From Nocardia grenadensis NBRC 108939 (lineage in GTDB: Bacteria; Actinomycetota; Actinomycetes; Mycobacteriales; Mycobacteriaceae), in contig NZ_BDCJ01000017.1 of the NCBI RefSeq assembly GCF_001613445.1, positions 1-64,000 of the forward strand: 64,000 nt of DNA. The letters run 5' to 3'. The notes under the pieces were generated by a model. It was not told the DNA's origin, ran no database searches, and saw only the letters and a program-made list of their open reading frames with translations. A program made the translations under genes and the position numbers. Each line of letters begins with the position of its first letter. The first letter of the stretch is position 1. This document shows, one piece after another, positions 42,281 through 50,762 of the stretch.

Positions 42281-42310
42281 GTTACCGGCCCGCTGGCGTG
42301 GGCCGGTAAC
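42281..42310 (-). terminator. Stem-loop after the excisionase-like HTH gene
   Basis: GTTACCGGCCC pairs perfectly with GGGCCGGTAAC (11 bp) around GCTGGCGT, starting five bases after the HTH gene stop at 42316. Confidence 0.75.
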
Positions 42311-42315
42311 CGCCT

Positions 42316-42564
42316 TCACCCGGCATCGAAATAGGACGTCTCCAGATAATCGTGCACCGCCTTGGCGTGCACCCGGAAAGATCTCCCGACACGAACCGCC
42401 GGTAGCTCTCCCGAGTGCACCAGCCGGTACACCGTCATCTTGGAAACTCTCATCAAATTCGCCACCTCGGCGACGGTGAGAAATTGCGTACCACCACCGA
42501 GTATTGATTGTCCTGGCGACGAACCACCGCCGCTGTTAGCGGACATCTTGTTCGAAGACATCAT
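42316..42564 (-). CDS. Excisionase/MerR-like helix-turn-helix protein
   Basis: 82 residues. FLTVAEVANLMRVSKMTVYRL is the HTH, then HSGELPAVRVGRSFRVH the wing, and KAVHDYLETSYFDAG the end. Chromosomal members next to proC in mycobacteria (Rv0500A) show this is a conserved regulator and not a phage excisionase. ATG at 42564 has GGAGG 11 bases upstream, somewhat far; the first 20 residues are Ser/Gly-rich linker. Upstream of the bS22 gene on the same strand. Confidence 0.85.
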   Translation of the reverse strand: MMSSNKMSANSGGGSSPGQSILGGGTQFLTVAEVANLMRVSKMTVYRLVHSGELPAVRVGRSFRVHAKAVHDYLETSYFDAG

Positions 42565-42709
42565 CGCACCACTGACCTCCGGCACGTCCGCGCCGCCGGC
42601 TTCCCCACCAGCGGAACAGACACGCACGTGCTCCTTGAAGCTTAGCGGGACCAGTGGGATTACTGCGACGGGAGTGAGAAATCAGGTTCATACGCTGGGG
42701 GTCGGGAGG

Positions 42710-43528
42710 TCATTCCGCGGTCGCGCCCTGTTCCGCGGAACGCTGTTTGGCCGCGTGCAGCGCCTCCAGGAACGCCGACCGCAGACCCGCGCGCTCGAGT
42801 TCGCGCACCGCCGCCGCGGTGGTCCCGGCCGGAGAGGTGACCGCCGCGCGCAGATCCACCGCGCTCTGCCCGGATTCCGCGAGCATGGCCGCCGAACCGA
42901 GCATTGTCTGCGTGACCAGCTGGGCCGAGACATCGCGGGTCAGACCGAGCCCGACCCCCGCCTCGACCATCGCCTCGACCACCAGGAAGAAATACGCCGG
43001 TCCGGAACCCGATACGGCGGTCACCGCGTCCATCTGCGATTCGGCGACCACGCACACCTGCCCCACCGTACTCAGCAGTTCGGTGACCAGCTCCAACTGC
43101 TCGGTCTTGGCGTAGCGACCGCCGGCCAGCACACTCATCCCCTCGCCGACCAGCATGGGCGTGTTCGGCATGACCCGCACCACGGGGAATCCCGCGGGTA
43201 GTTTGGCCTCCAGCCGCGCCGTCGGCACGCCCGCCGCCAGCGAGACCAGGATCTGATCACGGTCGCCGCCCAGGTCGGCCTTGCCGAGTTCGGTGAGCAC
43301 GGCATCCACATCGCCCGGTTTCACCGCGACCACCAGCAGATCGGCACCCACCGCGGCATCGTCGACCGCGTCGGTCACCCGCACCCCGAACCGGTCCGCG
43401 AGCAGTTCGGCCCGGTCGGTGTGCGTTTCGACCACCACCAAGTCCTTGACGGCCCGTCCGGCCTCCAGCAGGCCGGCAATGAGGGCCTCCCCGATCCGGC
43501 CGCCACCGATCACCGCAATTCGTGTCAT
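42710..43528 (-). CDS. proC: Pyrroline-5-carboxylate reductase
   Basis: 272 residues. Final step of proline synthesis, NADPH-dependent. The Rossmann loop is IAVIGGGRIGEALIAGLL, VAVKPGDVDAVL is the second conserved segment, VRVMPNTPMLVGEGM the third, and AVSGSGPAYFFLVVEAM plus VTSPAGTTAAAVREL form the helical dimer and substrate site. Two candidate ATGs, 43528 and 43537; I take the nearer as typical for MTRIAVIGG. No clear ribosome site. A single gene, with a spacing of about 145 bases to the HTH gene. Confidence 0.95.
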   Translation of the reverse strand: MTRIAVIGGGRIGEALIAGLLEAGRAVKDLVVVETHTDRAELLADRFGVRVTDAVDDAAVGADLLVVAVKPGDVDAVLTELGKADLGGDRDQILVSLAAGVPTARLEAKLPAGFPVVRVMPNTPMLVGEGMSVLAGGRYAKTEQLELVTELLSTVGQVCVVAESQMDAVTAVSGSGPAYFFLVVEAMVEAGVGLGLTRDVSAQLVTQTMLGSAAMLAESGQSAVDLRAAVTSPAGTTAAAVRELERAGLRSAFLEALHAAKQRSAEQGATAE

Positions 43529-43648
43529 GGGCGCCATTGTTCTTGGCGCACTCTCGGTGGCGGGGTCCGGGGGCCCCATTGTCCGGTCACCGGATCACCC
43601 GGGCCCGGGACCTGCCACGAGAGTCCGGGACCCCGCGGCACCGGCGCG

Positions 43649-44551
43649 TCAGCGCTTCGGCGAGGGGAGCAGGGCCAACTGGCGGCTCTGGGCGACCAGC
43701 GCGCCCGTGGAGTCGACCACGATCTGGTCGGAATCGAATATCCCGCCGCCGACCTCATGGGTGGTGGCGATGATCCGCAACCAGCCCGGCGCGGGCCGAC
43801 GCCGGAGGTAGGTCGTCATCTGGACGGTCGGGGACCAACCGAAATAACCGAGGTTGGTGGGGACCGGCGGGCACATATCGGCCGCCATCATCGCGATATA
43901 GGACGCGATCTCCGGATCGGCCTGATCGGCCGGGCGCGGGCGCAGCCACATCCGCAACCGCGGTTCGCCGTGGGCGTTGTCGATGAACCGCGCCCACTCC
44001 CGGTCCAGGAAGGCGTCCATACCCCGGGCCACGTGCACGATCCGGCCCATCGACGACCCGGGCTCGTAACCGATGGCGTCCGCGGTCGGTTTCGCCGGCA
44101 GATCGGTGTGCTCCGGGGTGTAGAGGGGCGGATGCTCCGGACCGTCCAGGTGGCCGAAGGTGAACGCGGTACGGACCAGCGGCCGGCCGCGCTGCACCAG
44201 CGTCACATCGACCAGGCAGATCTGACGGCCCACCTTGCGGACCGTCACGTCGTAGATCACCTCGCCCGGCTTCGGGGCGCCGAGGAAATCGGTACTCCCC
44301 GACAGCGGGGCCATGGTCGCGCGCTCCGGCTCCACCGTCCGCAGCCAGCGACTCGCGGCCGCCGCCGAACCGGCGACCATGGTTCCGCCGTGCACTTTCG
44401 GGCCGATCGTCCAGATATCGTCGATGATGCCGCGATAGCGCCCGTCTCCCGGTTCGTCGGCGGCGAGCTCGGTCAGGGAACACACCCGGCGGAACGGGGC
44501 GTCGGTGGCCGCCGCACCCGGCTCGGCGTGCAGTTCCGTCTCCGTCGTCAT
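43649..44551 (-). CDS. TesB-like acyl-CoA thioesterase family protein
   Basis: 300 residues with two hotdog modules. The first reads KVHGGTMVAGSAAAASRWL and STDFLGAPKPGEVIYDVTV; the second begins near LRMWLRPRPADQADPEIA and contains WSPTVQMTTYLRRRPAPGWL then STGALVAQSRQLAL. This double-hotdog arrangement is that of TesB-type thioesterases, and mycobacterial Rv0499 is the positional counterpart. Substrate unknown. ATG at 44551. The region upstream, 44552 to 45014, carries the two direct repeats. Confidence 0.8.
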   Translation of the reverse strand: MTTETELHAEPGAAATDAPFRRVCSLTELAADEPGDGRYRGIIDDIWTIGPKVHGGTMVAGSAAAASRWLRTVEPERATMAPLSGSTDFLGAPKPGEVIYDVTVRKVGRQICLVDVTLVQRGRPLVRTAFTFGHLDGPEHPPLYTPEHTDLPAKPTADAIGYEPGSSMGRIVHVARGMDAFLDREWARFIDNAHGEPRLRMWLRPRPADQADPEIASYIAMMAADMCPPVPTNLGYFGWSPTVQMTTYLRRRPAPGWLRIIATTHEVGGGIFDSDQIVVDSTGALVAQSRQLALLPSPKR

Positions 44552-44655
44552 CGGTACTCCTTATCCTCGGCCCGGTAACCGTTCCGCGGGTGCATACTGC
44601 CGGTCGATCTCGGTACAGCAAACTCACCCGGGTACAGCCGGACCGATAGGGGCGC

Positions 44656-44788
44656 GTGTGCAGTCGGCATCCATGGATCGGTGACCATCGAGCACTGACA
44701 GTGATGTGAACCTCCCCGAGCCGGTCGAGGCGCACGACAGCATGCGTCTGTTGTCTCCTCCAGATGGTCCACCTCCATGGTCGGGGCC
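44656..44788. repeat. Intergenic direct repeat, copy A
   Basis: About 133 bases, matching copy B 180 bases away at roughly 80-85 percent by eye, strongest over the central part. It includes the palindrome CACTGACAGTG and ends in a GGTCGGGG half-hairpin completed by following C-rich bases. No transposase is present. On the minus strand an open frame runs through it starting with an ATG at 44778. Confidence 0.8.
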
Positions 44789-44835
44789 CGCCCCCGATTC
44801 TGGACCGACGGAGCGACGGAGCGCAGCGACCGAGC

Positions 44836-44970
44836 GTGTGCAGTCGACAGTCCAGAGGATGGCGACCATTGAGCACTGACAGTGATGTGAGCCTCCTCGG
44901 GCCGGTCCAGGCGCACGACAGCATGCGCCTTCTGTCTCCTCGGTATGGTCGACCTCCACGGTCGGGGTCA
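44836..44970. repeat. Intergenic direct repeat, copy B
   Basis: Second copy, same orientation as copy A. The CACTGACAGTG palindrome, the GGCGCACGACAGCATGCG segment and the terminal GGTCGGGG are kept. A start codon at the equivalent place is GTG at 44959. It lies close to the 3' end of the sugar isomerase gene. Confidence 0.8.
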
Positions 44971-44984
44971 CAGGGCCCCGACCC

Positions 44985-45001
44985 GCGCGCCGGAGGCGCG
45001 C
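44985..45001 (-). terminator. Stem-loop after the sugar isomerase gene
   Basis: GCGCGCC pairs with GGCGCGC around GGA, 13 bases beyond the isomerase stop on the minus strand. An adjoining GGTCGGGG/CCCCGACC inverted repeat overlaps the end of repeat B. No U tract follows. Confidence 0.55.
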
Positions 45002-45014
45002 AAACAAATACAGC

Positions 45015-45941
45015 TCAACGGGTCTCGATCGGGCTTGGGCCGGGGTAGGCGGTGATCGCCGGGTTCAGGTGGGTCCGCGCGAACGCGAGGGTGCGGTCCA
45101 GCATGTCCGCGCGGGCCGCGGTGGTGCGGGCGTCCTGGGTGTTGATCTCGGCCACGGCGTGCCCGGTGAACCCGTTGCGGACCAGCATGGCGCACACCGC
45201 CGCGCACGGCTGGGTTCCCGCGCCGGGGACCAGATGTTCGTCGTGGGCGGCGCCGCGACCGTCGGCAAGGTGCAGATGGCTCAGGCCCCGGCCCATCCGC
45301 GCGACCAGTGCCAGCGGGTCGGCGCCGGCGGTGGCGGTATGCGACAGGTCGAGGGTGTAGTGCCGGAACCCGATATCGGTGGGGTCGTAGCTGGGGCTGA
45401 ACGCGGTGAGCGATAGACCGGGGCCGCCGCGACGTTCCAGGCGCTGGATATCGCGGGCGCGCCGGGCGAAGAGCCGGTCGGCTCGCATAGGAAACATGTT
45501 CTCGACCGCGACGGCCACCGAACTGCCCTCTTCGAGGTCGCGCACCTGGTCGGCGAAGCCTTCGGAATAGCGGCGTTGCCAGCGGAACGGGGGATGCACC
45601 ACCACGGTGTCGGCGCCCAGCGCCTCGGCCGTGCGCACACTGCGTTCCAGTTTCGCCACCGGGTCGGCGCCCCAGACACGCTGGGAGATGAGTAGGCAGG
45701 GCGCGTGGACCGCCAGGACCGGTACCGAGTACTTGCGGGCGTAACCGCGCACGGTGGTAATGCTCTGGCTGGCCGGTTCGGCCCAGACCATCAATTCGAC
45801 ACCGTCGTAACCCAGTTCGGCCGCGTAACGGAAGGCCGCCTCGGTGTTCTGCGGATAGACCGAAGCCGTCGACAGTCCCACCTTGATACCGCGACGCTGC
45901 CCGTCGTCCCGCAGGCCGGCCGCGGGAGAATTGCTTCCCAT
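45015..45941 (-). CDS. Sugar phosphate isomerase/epimerase family protein (xylose isomerase-like TIM barrel)
   Basis: 308 residues. AP endonuclease 2-type TIM barrel: GLSTASVYPQNTEAAFRY, LGYDGVELMVW, ADTVVVHPPFRW, VAVAVENMFPM and YTLDLSHTATAGAD give metal-binding His, Glu and Asp residues, then GRGLSHLHLADGRG and VAEINTQDA. Mycobacterial Rv0498 is the counterpart; the substrate is not known. ATG at 45941. A small gap of 11 bases separates it from the upstream membrane protein gene, so it probably belongs to the ppx operon. Confidence 0.85.
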   Translation of the reverse strand: MGSNSPAAGLRDDGQRRGIKVGLSTASVYPQNTEAAFRYAAELGYDGVELMVWAEPASQSITTVRGYARKYSVPVLAVHAPCLLISQRVWGADPVAKLERSVRTAEALGADTVVVHPPFRWQRRYSEGFADQVRDLEEGSSVAVAVENMFPMRADRLFARRARDIQRLERRGGPGLSLTAFSPSYDPTDIGFRHYTLDLSHTATAGADPLALVARMGRGLSHLHLADGRGAAHDEHLVPGAGTQPCAAVCAMLVRNGFTGHAVAEINTQDARTTAARADMLDRTLAFARTHLNPAITAYPGPSPIETR

Positions 45942-45952
45942 CGCTGCCTCGC

Positions 45953-47677
45953 TCAGCCCGTACTGAGTAGGAATGCCAGCGGACCCAGGGTGACGAATAC
46001 GCCGACAACCACAGCGATCACGGTACTGAACATATCGTCGCCGCGTCGCAGGATCCGCACCAGCGCGACGAGCCCCAGAATCACCACGACCGCCAGTGCG
46101 AGCGCGGCCAGTGGCTGCCCCTCCCACAGCATCTCGAAACCCTTGAACGCCAGCATTCCGGCGATCGCCGCGCCCACACTCTGCGCGCCGAGCACGATCC
46201 ATTGTTTGCGTGGATCCTCGGTGGTCTCGCGATCGGTGGTGCGCGCCCCGGCCCCGAATCTCGCCTTGGTGGCAGCGAATTTGTCCCCGGCCGCACCGAA
46301 TCTCCCGCCCAGCGCCGAACGGGCGCGGCCCAGCCGGTTCGCATCGACGGTGTCCTCGGGATCGTCGTAGTCGTCGGCGTCCGAATCGAATTCCGGCTCG
46401 AATTCGCCGGTTTCGTATCGCTCGCCCGAGGCGGCGGGAAGGGGCCGCATGGGGCCGTACACATCGGTGGCGAAGATATCGTTCTTCGCGAAGCCCGGGA
46501 CGGGGTCGTGCCCCCGATCGTGCCCGTAACCCGCATCGGGGCCGAAACCCTGATCCGCGCCGAAGTCCGGACCGGGGCCGAAACCCTGATCCGCGCCGAA
46601 GTCCGGGGCGGGCGGCGGTGGCATCGGCCCGCCCGGCCGGCCGTTGCGGGCACCCGGACCACCGAAGTCGGAAGCGTCACGCGGCGGCGTCTCCAGCCCC
46701 TGCAGTCCGGCGCGCAACCGCACACCCTGATCGGTCGGCGACCATACGACGGTGCTCTGGTCCCCGTTCGGCCGGTCGGGCGATTCCGGGAACGACGCGG
46801 GCTCCGGCAGCGGCCGCGCACCACGACGGCGGCGCTCGAGCTTGGGCCGCGGGTCGTCCGCCGATGTCTCGGGCGCCTGCCACGCTTCGGTCGGTGGGGC
46901 GGCGCCGGGCGGACCCAGCCGGGGCGGGCCGTCGAAACCCTGCCCCGGCCACGACGGACCGGCATCCGGTCCGCCGAAGTCCGGAGCGGGTGCCCGACCG
47001 ACATCACCGGGTCCGGGCGGAAGGCCGTAATCCGCGGGCGCCTCCGGTTCGGCGGGCGCGGACTCCGCCGCGGCCGCGGCTTCGGCGGCTTCCGCGGCCC
47101 GGCGGCGCGCGGCCCGTCCGCTGCCCGGCGCCTGCGGACCGGTCTCCCAGGACTGATTCGGCTCGCCTCCGGTGCCCGGGTCGTCCGCGAAAGCGGCGAA
47201 ATCGTCGTCCGGTTCCGCACGGCGCCGGCGACCACCGCGGCGCGGTGCCTCCTCCGCGGGCGGGAACTGCTCCCGGTCGCCGGCATAGGGGTCCGGATCA
47301 CCCAGCCGCGCAGGGGCACCGTCACCGGCGGGGCCCGGCGCATACGGCTCCAACGGGTTGTAGACGGTGATCGGGCCGGACATCGGCGAGTTGTTCGGAT
47401 CCGGGGCGGCATACGAAACCCGCTCGCCCCCATGATCCTGCGCACCGACGCCGCTATCGCCCGCCGTAGCGGCGGAATACTCCTCGTCGGCCTCGTCGGC
47501 CTCGTCGGGAGCCGCATGGGCCGAACCGTTGCGTTCGACGGCCGGTATATCACCGGACAGGTCGTCGACCGAGAGCCCGCGCCCGCCGCGCCGTCGCCGG
47601 CCGCCGCCGGTGGCCGGCTGCGCGCCGTTGCGAGCCAGCAGTTCGGCTACCGACAGTTGATTGGAGTTCCTGCTCAT
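45953..47677 (-). CDS. Proline-rich membrane protein (Rv0497-like)
   Basis: 574 residues. It opens SRNSNQLSVAELLARNGAQ, the N-terminal motif of the mycobacterial Rv0497 family. A long disordered Pro/Gly/Arg/Asp-rich region follows (basic stretch GGGRRRRGGRGLSVDDL, then repeats such as PDFGADQGFGPG). Two or three membrane helices end the chain (VGAAIAGMLAFKGFEML, ALALAVVVILGLVALV, VIAVVVGVFVTLGPLAF). The long linker points to the cytoplasm. Function unknown. ATG at 47677 overlaps the ppx stop by four bases. A 36-base in-frame tandem repeat lies at 46538-46606. Confidence 0.8.
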   Translation of the reverse strand: MSRNSNQLSVAELLARNGAQPATGGGRRRRGGRGLSVDDLSGDIPAVERNGSAHAAPDEADEADEEYSAATAGDSGVGAQDHGGERVSYAAPDPNNSPMSGPITVYNPLEPYAPGPAGDGAPARLGDPDPYAGDREQFPPAEEAPRRGGRRRRAEPDDDFAAFADDPGTGGEPNQSWETGPQAPGSGRAARRRAAEAAEAAAAAESAPAEPEAPADYGLPPGPGDVGRAPAPDFGGPDAGPSWPGQGFDGPPRLGPPGAAPPTEAWQAPETSADDPRPKLERRRRGARPLPEPASFPESPDRPNGDQSTVVWSPTDQGVRLRAGLQGLETPPRDASDFGGPGARNGRPGGPMPPPPAPDFGADQGFGPGPDFGADQGFGPDAGYGHDRGHDPVPGFAKNDIFATDVYGPMRPLPAASGERYETGEFEPEFDSDADDYDDPEDTVDANRLGRARSALGGRFGAAGDKFAATKARFGAGARTTDRETTEDPRKQWIVLGAQSVGAAIAGMLAFKGFEMLWEGQPLAALALAVVVILGLVALVRILRRGDDMFSTVIAVVVGVFVTLGPLAFLLSTG

Positions 47678-48702
47678 GAAGGCACCGTTTCGATCGGGCC
47701 CGCCGACGTCGCGCCACCGGGCGTCGAACCGTTCCCGGCGGCCGCGTTCGGCGTGTTCGTTGTCAGTGGTCCACCATCCATATCGGTATCCAGTTTGCGC
47801 AGGATCAGCCCTTCGCGCAGCGCCCACGGACAAATTTCCAGCGTATCCAGGGAGAGCGCGCGCATGGCGGCCTCGGCCACGAGCGCTCCCGCCACCAATT
47901 GCTGGGATCGGTCGGCGCTCACGCCCTCCAGTTCGGCGCGATCGGACGCGGTCATCCGGGAAATGAACGCGATCAGCTGGCGCAGGCCGGAACCGGTCAG
48001 TGTCCGGCGAACCCGGGGACCGGCGCCCGAGGGCGCCGCGCCGGTGAGCCGGGCCAGCGAACGGAAGGTTTTGGAGGTGCCCACCGCCAGATCGGGCTTA
48101 CCCGCTTCGGCGAGCTGTTTGGCCGGATCCACCATCTCGGCGGCGAGCCAATCGCGCAGGATGCCGATGCGCCGTTTACTCGGCGGATCCTCCGGTAACC
48201 ATTTGCGGGTCAGCCGACCGGCCCCCAGCTGCAGCGACAGCGCCACCTCCGGTTCCTCGTCCACGCCGCTGCTCACCTCGAGCGAGCCGCCACCGATATC
48301 GAGGTTGACGATCCGGCCCGCGCTCCAGCCGTACCAGCGGCGCACCGCCAGGAAGGTCAGCCGGGCCTCGTCCGCCCCCGCCAGCACCCGCAGGTCCACC
48401 CCGGTCTCCGCGCGCACCCGGCCCAGCACCTCGTCGGAGTTGGTCGCCTCGCGTACCGCGGAGGTCGCGAAGGCCATCAGTTCCACGCATCCCGACGCGG
48501 CGGCGAGATTCGCCAGATCGGCCACCGTATCGACCAGTTTCTGGGCACCGGCCGCGGTGATCCGGCCCCTGTCGTCCATATTCTCCGACAGCCGCAGCGA
48601 CTCCTTCGTGGAGCTCATCGGCATGGGATGGCCACCCCGATGCGCGTCCACCACCAGCAGGTGAACGGTGTTGCTTCCGACATCGAGGACACCTAGACGC
48701 AC
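47674..48702 (-). CDS. Exopolyphosphatase/guanosine pentaphosphate phosphatase (Ppx/GppA) family protein
   Basis: 342 residues. Ribonuclease-H-like fold of the sugar-kinase/Hsp70/actin superfamily: phosphate-1 GVLDVGSNTVHLLVVDA, ATSAVREATNSDEVL, phosphate-2 VNLDIGGGSLEVSSG. Mycobacterial Rv0496 (Ppx1) is an exopolyphosphatase acting on short-chain polyphosphate; assignment follows that. GTG at 48702. The last 40 residues are a Gly/Ala/Thr tail. It heads a series with the proline-rich membrane protein, and regX3-senX3 lies nearby, which fits phosphate metabolism. Confidence 0.88.
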   Translation of the reverse strand: MRLGVLDVGSNTVHLLVVDAHRGGHPMPMSSTKESLRLSENMDDRGRITAAGAQKLVDTVADLANLAAASGCVELMAFATSAVREATNSDEVLGRVRAETGVDLRVLAGADEARLTFLAVRRWYGWSAGRIVNLDIGGGSLEVSSGVDEEPEVALSLQLGAGRLTRKWLPEDPPSKRRIGILRDWLAAEMVDPAKQLAEAGKPDLAVGTSKTFRSLARLTGAAPSGAGPRVRRTLTGSGLRQLIAFISRMTASDRAELEGVSADRSQQLVAGALVAEAAMRALSLDTLEICPWALREGLILRKLDTDMDGGPLTTNTPNAAAGNGSTPGGATSAGPIETVPS

Positions 48703-48716
48703 ACGGACACGTTACT

Positions 48717-48734
48717 TGGTGTACCTGAACACCA
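48717..48734. promoter_or_regulatory. Inverted repeat between ppx and the divergent cysteine-rich gene
   Basis: TGGTGT-N6-ACACCA, perfect six-base arms, in the 65-base divergent spacer. Possible operator for one or both genes; no known regulator fits this with confidence. Confidence 0.4.
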
Positions 48735-48767
48735 GGCGACCCGGTTGTGGTGTTAGCGTTAGGGGTT

Positions 48768-49697
48768 GTGACGTCAGGCGCTGCCGCGAACGACTCCGTC
48801 CCCGGTCCGACCGACCTTCCGATGCCGAAGATGCGGCCGAGCCGGGAAGTACCACTCGATTTCCCGCGCGAGTGGCTCGAGTTCGTCGACCCCGCCGACG
48901 ACCAACATCTGATCGCGGCCGACCTCACCTGGCTGACCTCGCATTGGACCTGCGTGTTCGGGACCCCCGCCTGCCAGGGCATCCTGGGCGATATGCCGGA
49001 CGCGGGGTGCTGCACACACGGCGCGTTCCTGTCGGATGACGATGACCGCAAACGGCTGCGCCGGGCGGTGAAGATGTTGACCGCCGAGGACTGGCAGCTG
49101 ATGGATCGGGCGCGTGATGAGCACGGCAAGATCAGCCGCAAGACCTATCTGGAAGCCGACGAGCTCGACGGTGGGCCGGCCGAGCGCACCCGCCGGATCG
49201 ACGGGGCGTGCATCTTCCAGAACCGGCCGGATTTCGCCGGCGGCCCGGGGTGCGCCCTACATGTCATGGCGGCACGCCGGGGCCTGGAACCCCATACCGT
49301 GAAACCCGATGTGTGCTGGCAGCTACCCATCCGCCGCACCCAGGAATGGGTGGACCGGCCCGACGGTGTGCAGATCCTGCGGACCGTCATCACCGAGTAC
49401 GACCGGCGCGGCTGGGGCCCGGGCGGAGTGGATCTGGATTGGTATTGCTCCGGTTCGCCCGATGCCCATATCGGGGAACGGCCGGTCTGGCAGACCTATC
49501 GCGCCGAATTGATCGAACTGATCGGTGAACCCGCCTACCGGGAACTCGAACGGCAGTTGCGGAGCCGGCCGGGGTCCGGGGTCGGCGCGGAGCATCCGGC
49601 GACCACCCGGGCCCGGCGCAAGGCTCGGACCAAGGCGGCCGAGGAGAACGGGCAGGCGGTACGCCCCACCCGGATACTCGGACTGGACCTGCGATAA
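48768..49697 (+). CDS. Conserved cysteine-rich actinobacterial protein (Rv0495c-like)
   Basis: 309 residues, cytoplasmic. It carries spaced cysteines: WTCVFGTPACQGILG, DAGCCTHGAFL, GACIFQNRPDF, GPGCALHVMAARRG, KPDVCWQLPI, and DWYCSGSPDAHIG. The pattern resembles Fe or Zn cluster proteins of the YkgJ type, but I cannot name the cofactor. The GTG at 48768 is chosen; the frame is open to 48747. There is almost no room for a leader, so the mRNA may be leaderless. Mycobacteria keep it in the same place divergent from ppx1. Function unknown. Confidence 0.8.
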   Translation: MTSGAAANDSVPGPTDLPMPKMRPSREVPLDFPREWLEFVDPADDQHLIAADLTWLTSHWTCVFGTPACQGILGDMPDAGCCTHGAFLSDDDDRKRLRRAVKMLTAEDWQLMDRARDEHGKISRKTYLEADELDGGPAERTRRIDGACIFQNRPDFAGGPGCALHVMAARRGLEPHTVKPDVCWQLPIRRTQEWVDRPDGVQILRTVITEYDRRGWGPGGVDLDWYCSGSPDAHIGERPVWQTYRAELIELIGEPAYRELERQLRSRPGSGVGAEHPATTRARRKARTKAAEENGQAVRPTRILGLDLR

Positions 49698-49709
49698 CGG
49701 GAGCACAGC

Positions 49710-50063
49710 ATGGCGCGGAGCCCCTGGACGCGATGGCCGGCCGGTACGGCGGCGCTGATGATCATCGGCCTCGCCTGCGCGGCGACGGCCGGCGGCGCGG
49801 GCGCCCGGCCCGCGGCCGACCCGCAGCAGTTCACCGATCGGACCGCCGAGTTCGTCCCACTCGGTGACCCGGACGCGCTGGCGGCCCGGGACGCGGGCAG
49901 GCATCTCGTACTCAGCCCGCACGGCACCCGGCACAGCATCGTCTGCCGAGGCGACGGGGCAGCGGTGCCGTTCTCCGAGTGCGCCCAGGAGGACGGCCTG
50001 GGCTGGGCACCGCTGCACCGCAGTGATACGCCGGTGGGCGAGGTCTGGCTCTATTTCCCCTGA
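49710..50063 (+). CDS. Small secreted protein
   Basis: 117 residues with a Sec signal peptide (GTAALMIIGLACAATAGGAGA; cleavage after GARPA or near). The mature part has TAEFVPLGDPDAL, SPHGTRHSIVCRG and PFSECAQEDGLGW, with two cysteines that could form a disulfide. No family recognised. It begins 12 bases after the cysteine-rich gene, so they are likely cotranscribed; it is convergent with regX3 across nine bases. Confidence 0.65.
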   Translation: MARSPWTRWPAGTAALMIIGLACAATAGGAGARPAADPQQFTDRTAEFVPLGDPDALAARDAGRHLVLSPHGTRHSIVCRGDGAAVPFSECAQEDGLGWAPLHRSDTPVGEVWLYFP

Positions 50064-50072
50064 ACCACGCGG

Positions 50073-50762
50073 TCAGGCCTCGAGTTTGTAGCCCAGCCCA
50101 CGCACGGTGACCAGGTGTTCGGGCCGGGCCGGATCGGCCTCGATCTTCGACCGCAACCGTTTCACGTGCACGTCGAGGGTTTTGGTGTCGCCGACGTAAT
50201 CCGCGCCCCACACCCGGTCGATGAGCTGGCCGCGCGTCAGCACCCGGCCCGAATTGCGGAGCAGGTATTCGAGCAGGTCGAATTCCTTCAACGGCAGGGT
50301 CACCGGTTTGCCGTTCACCAGCACCGTGTGCCGGTCCACATCCATTCGCACCGGACCCGCCTCCAGGACACCGTTCTCACTGCCCGAGTCCAGTTCGTCA
50401 CCGGCGCCGCGGCGCAGCACGGCCCGGATACGGGCGATCAGCTCCCGCGCCGAGTAGGGCTTGGTGACGTAGTCGTCGGCGCCGAGTTCGAGCCCCACCA
50501 CCTTGTCGATCTCACTGTCGCGCGCGGTCACCATGATGACCGGCACCCCGCTGCGGGTGCGCAGCTGTTTGCAGACGTCGGTGCCGCTCATACCGGGCAG
50601 CATCAGGTCGAGCAGGACGATATCGGCGCCGGAGCGATCGAATTCGGCGAGCGCCGAGGGACCGTCTCCCACGACCGTGACCTCGAAACCTTCCTTGCGC
50701 AGCAGGAAGGCGAGTGGATCGGCCAGCGACTCCTCGTCCTCGACGATCAACACACTGGTCAT
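50073..50762 (-). CDS. regX3: Response regulator RegX3
   Basis: 229 residues, OmpR/PhoB type. Receiver domain: VEDEESLADPLAFLLRKEG, phosphoacceptor Asp in VLLDLMLPG, Lys in YVTKPYSARE. DNA-binding winged helix: LPLKEFDLLEYLLRNSGRV and KTLDVHVKRLRSKIE. Controls phosphate starvation genes in mycobacteria and relatives. ATG at 50762 overlaps the senX3 stop by four bases; in M. tuberculosis the two genes are instead separated by MIRU-type repeats, so the tight junction here is the simpler state. Confidence 0.95.
   Translation of the reverse strand: MTSVLIVEDEESLADPLAFLLRKEGFEVTVVGDGPSALAEFDRSGADIVLLDLMLPGMSGTDVCKQLRTRSGVPVIMVTARDSEIDKVVGLELGADDYVTKPYSARELIARIRAVLRRGAGDELDSGSENGVLEAGPVRMDVDRHTVLVNGKPVTLPLKEFDLLEYLLRNSGRVLTRGQLIDRVWGADYVGDTKTLDVHVKRLRSKIEADPARPEHLVTVRGLGYKLEA

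Noticed and set aside
42316..42564. Excisionase suggesting an integrated element
   Set aside because: This HTH protein is conserved beside proC in mycobacteria; no integrase or repeat borders in the window.
46538..46606. Possible CRISPR-like repeat
   Set aside because: Two in-frame copies 36 bases apart with no spacer; it is coding sequence repeating 12 residues.
46202..48664. 820-codon plus-strand frame opposite the membrane protein and ppx
   Set aside because: Gly/Arg-rich antisense of a repetitive proline-rich gene; no start signal and no family features.
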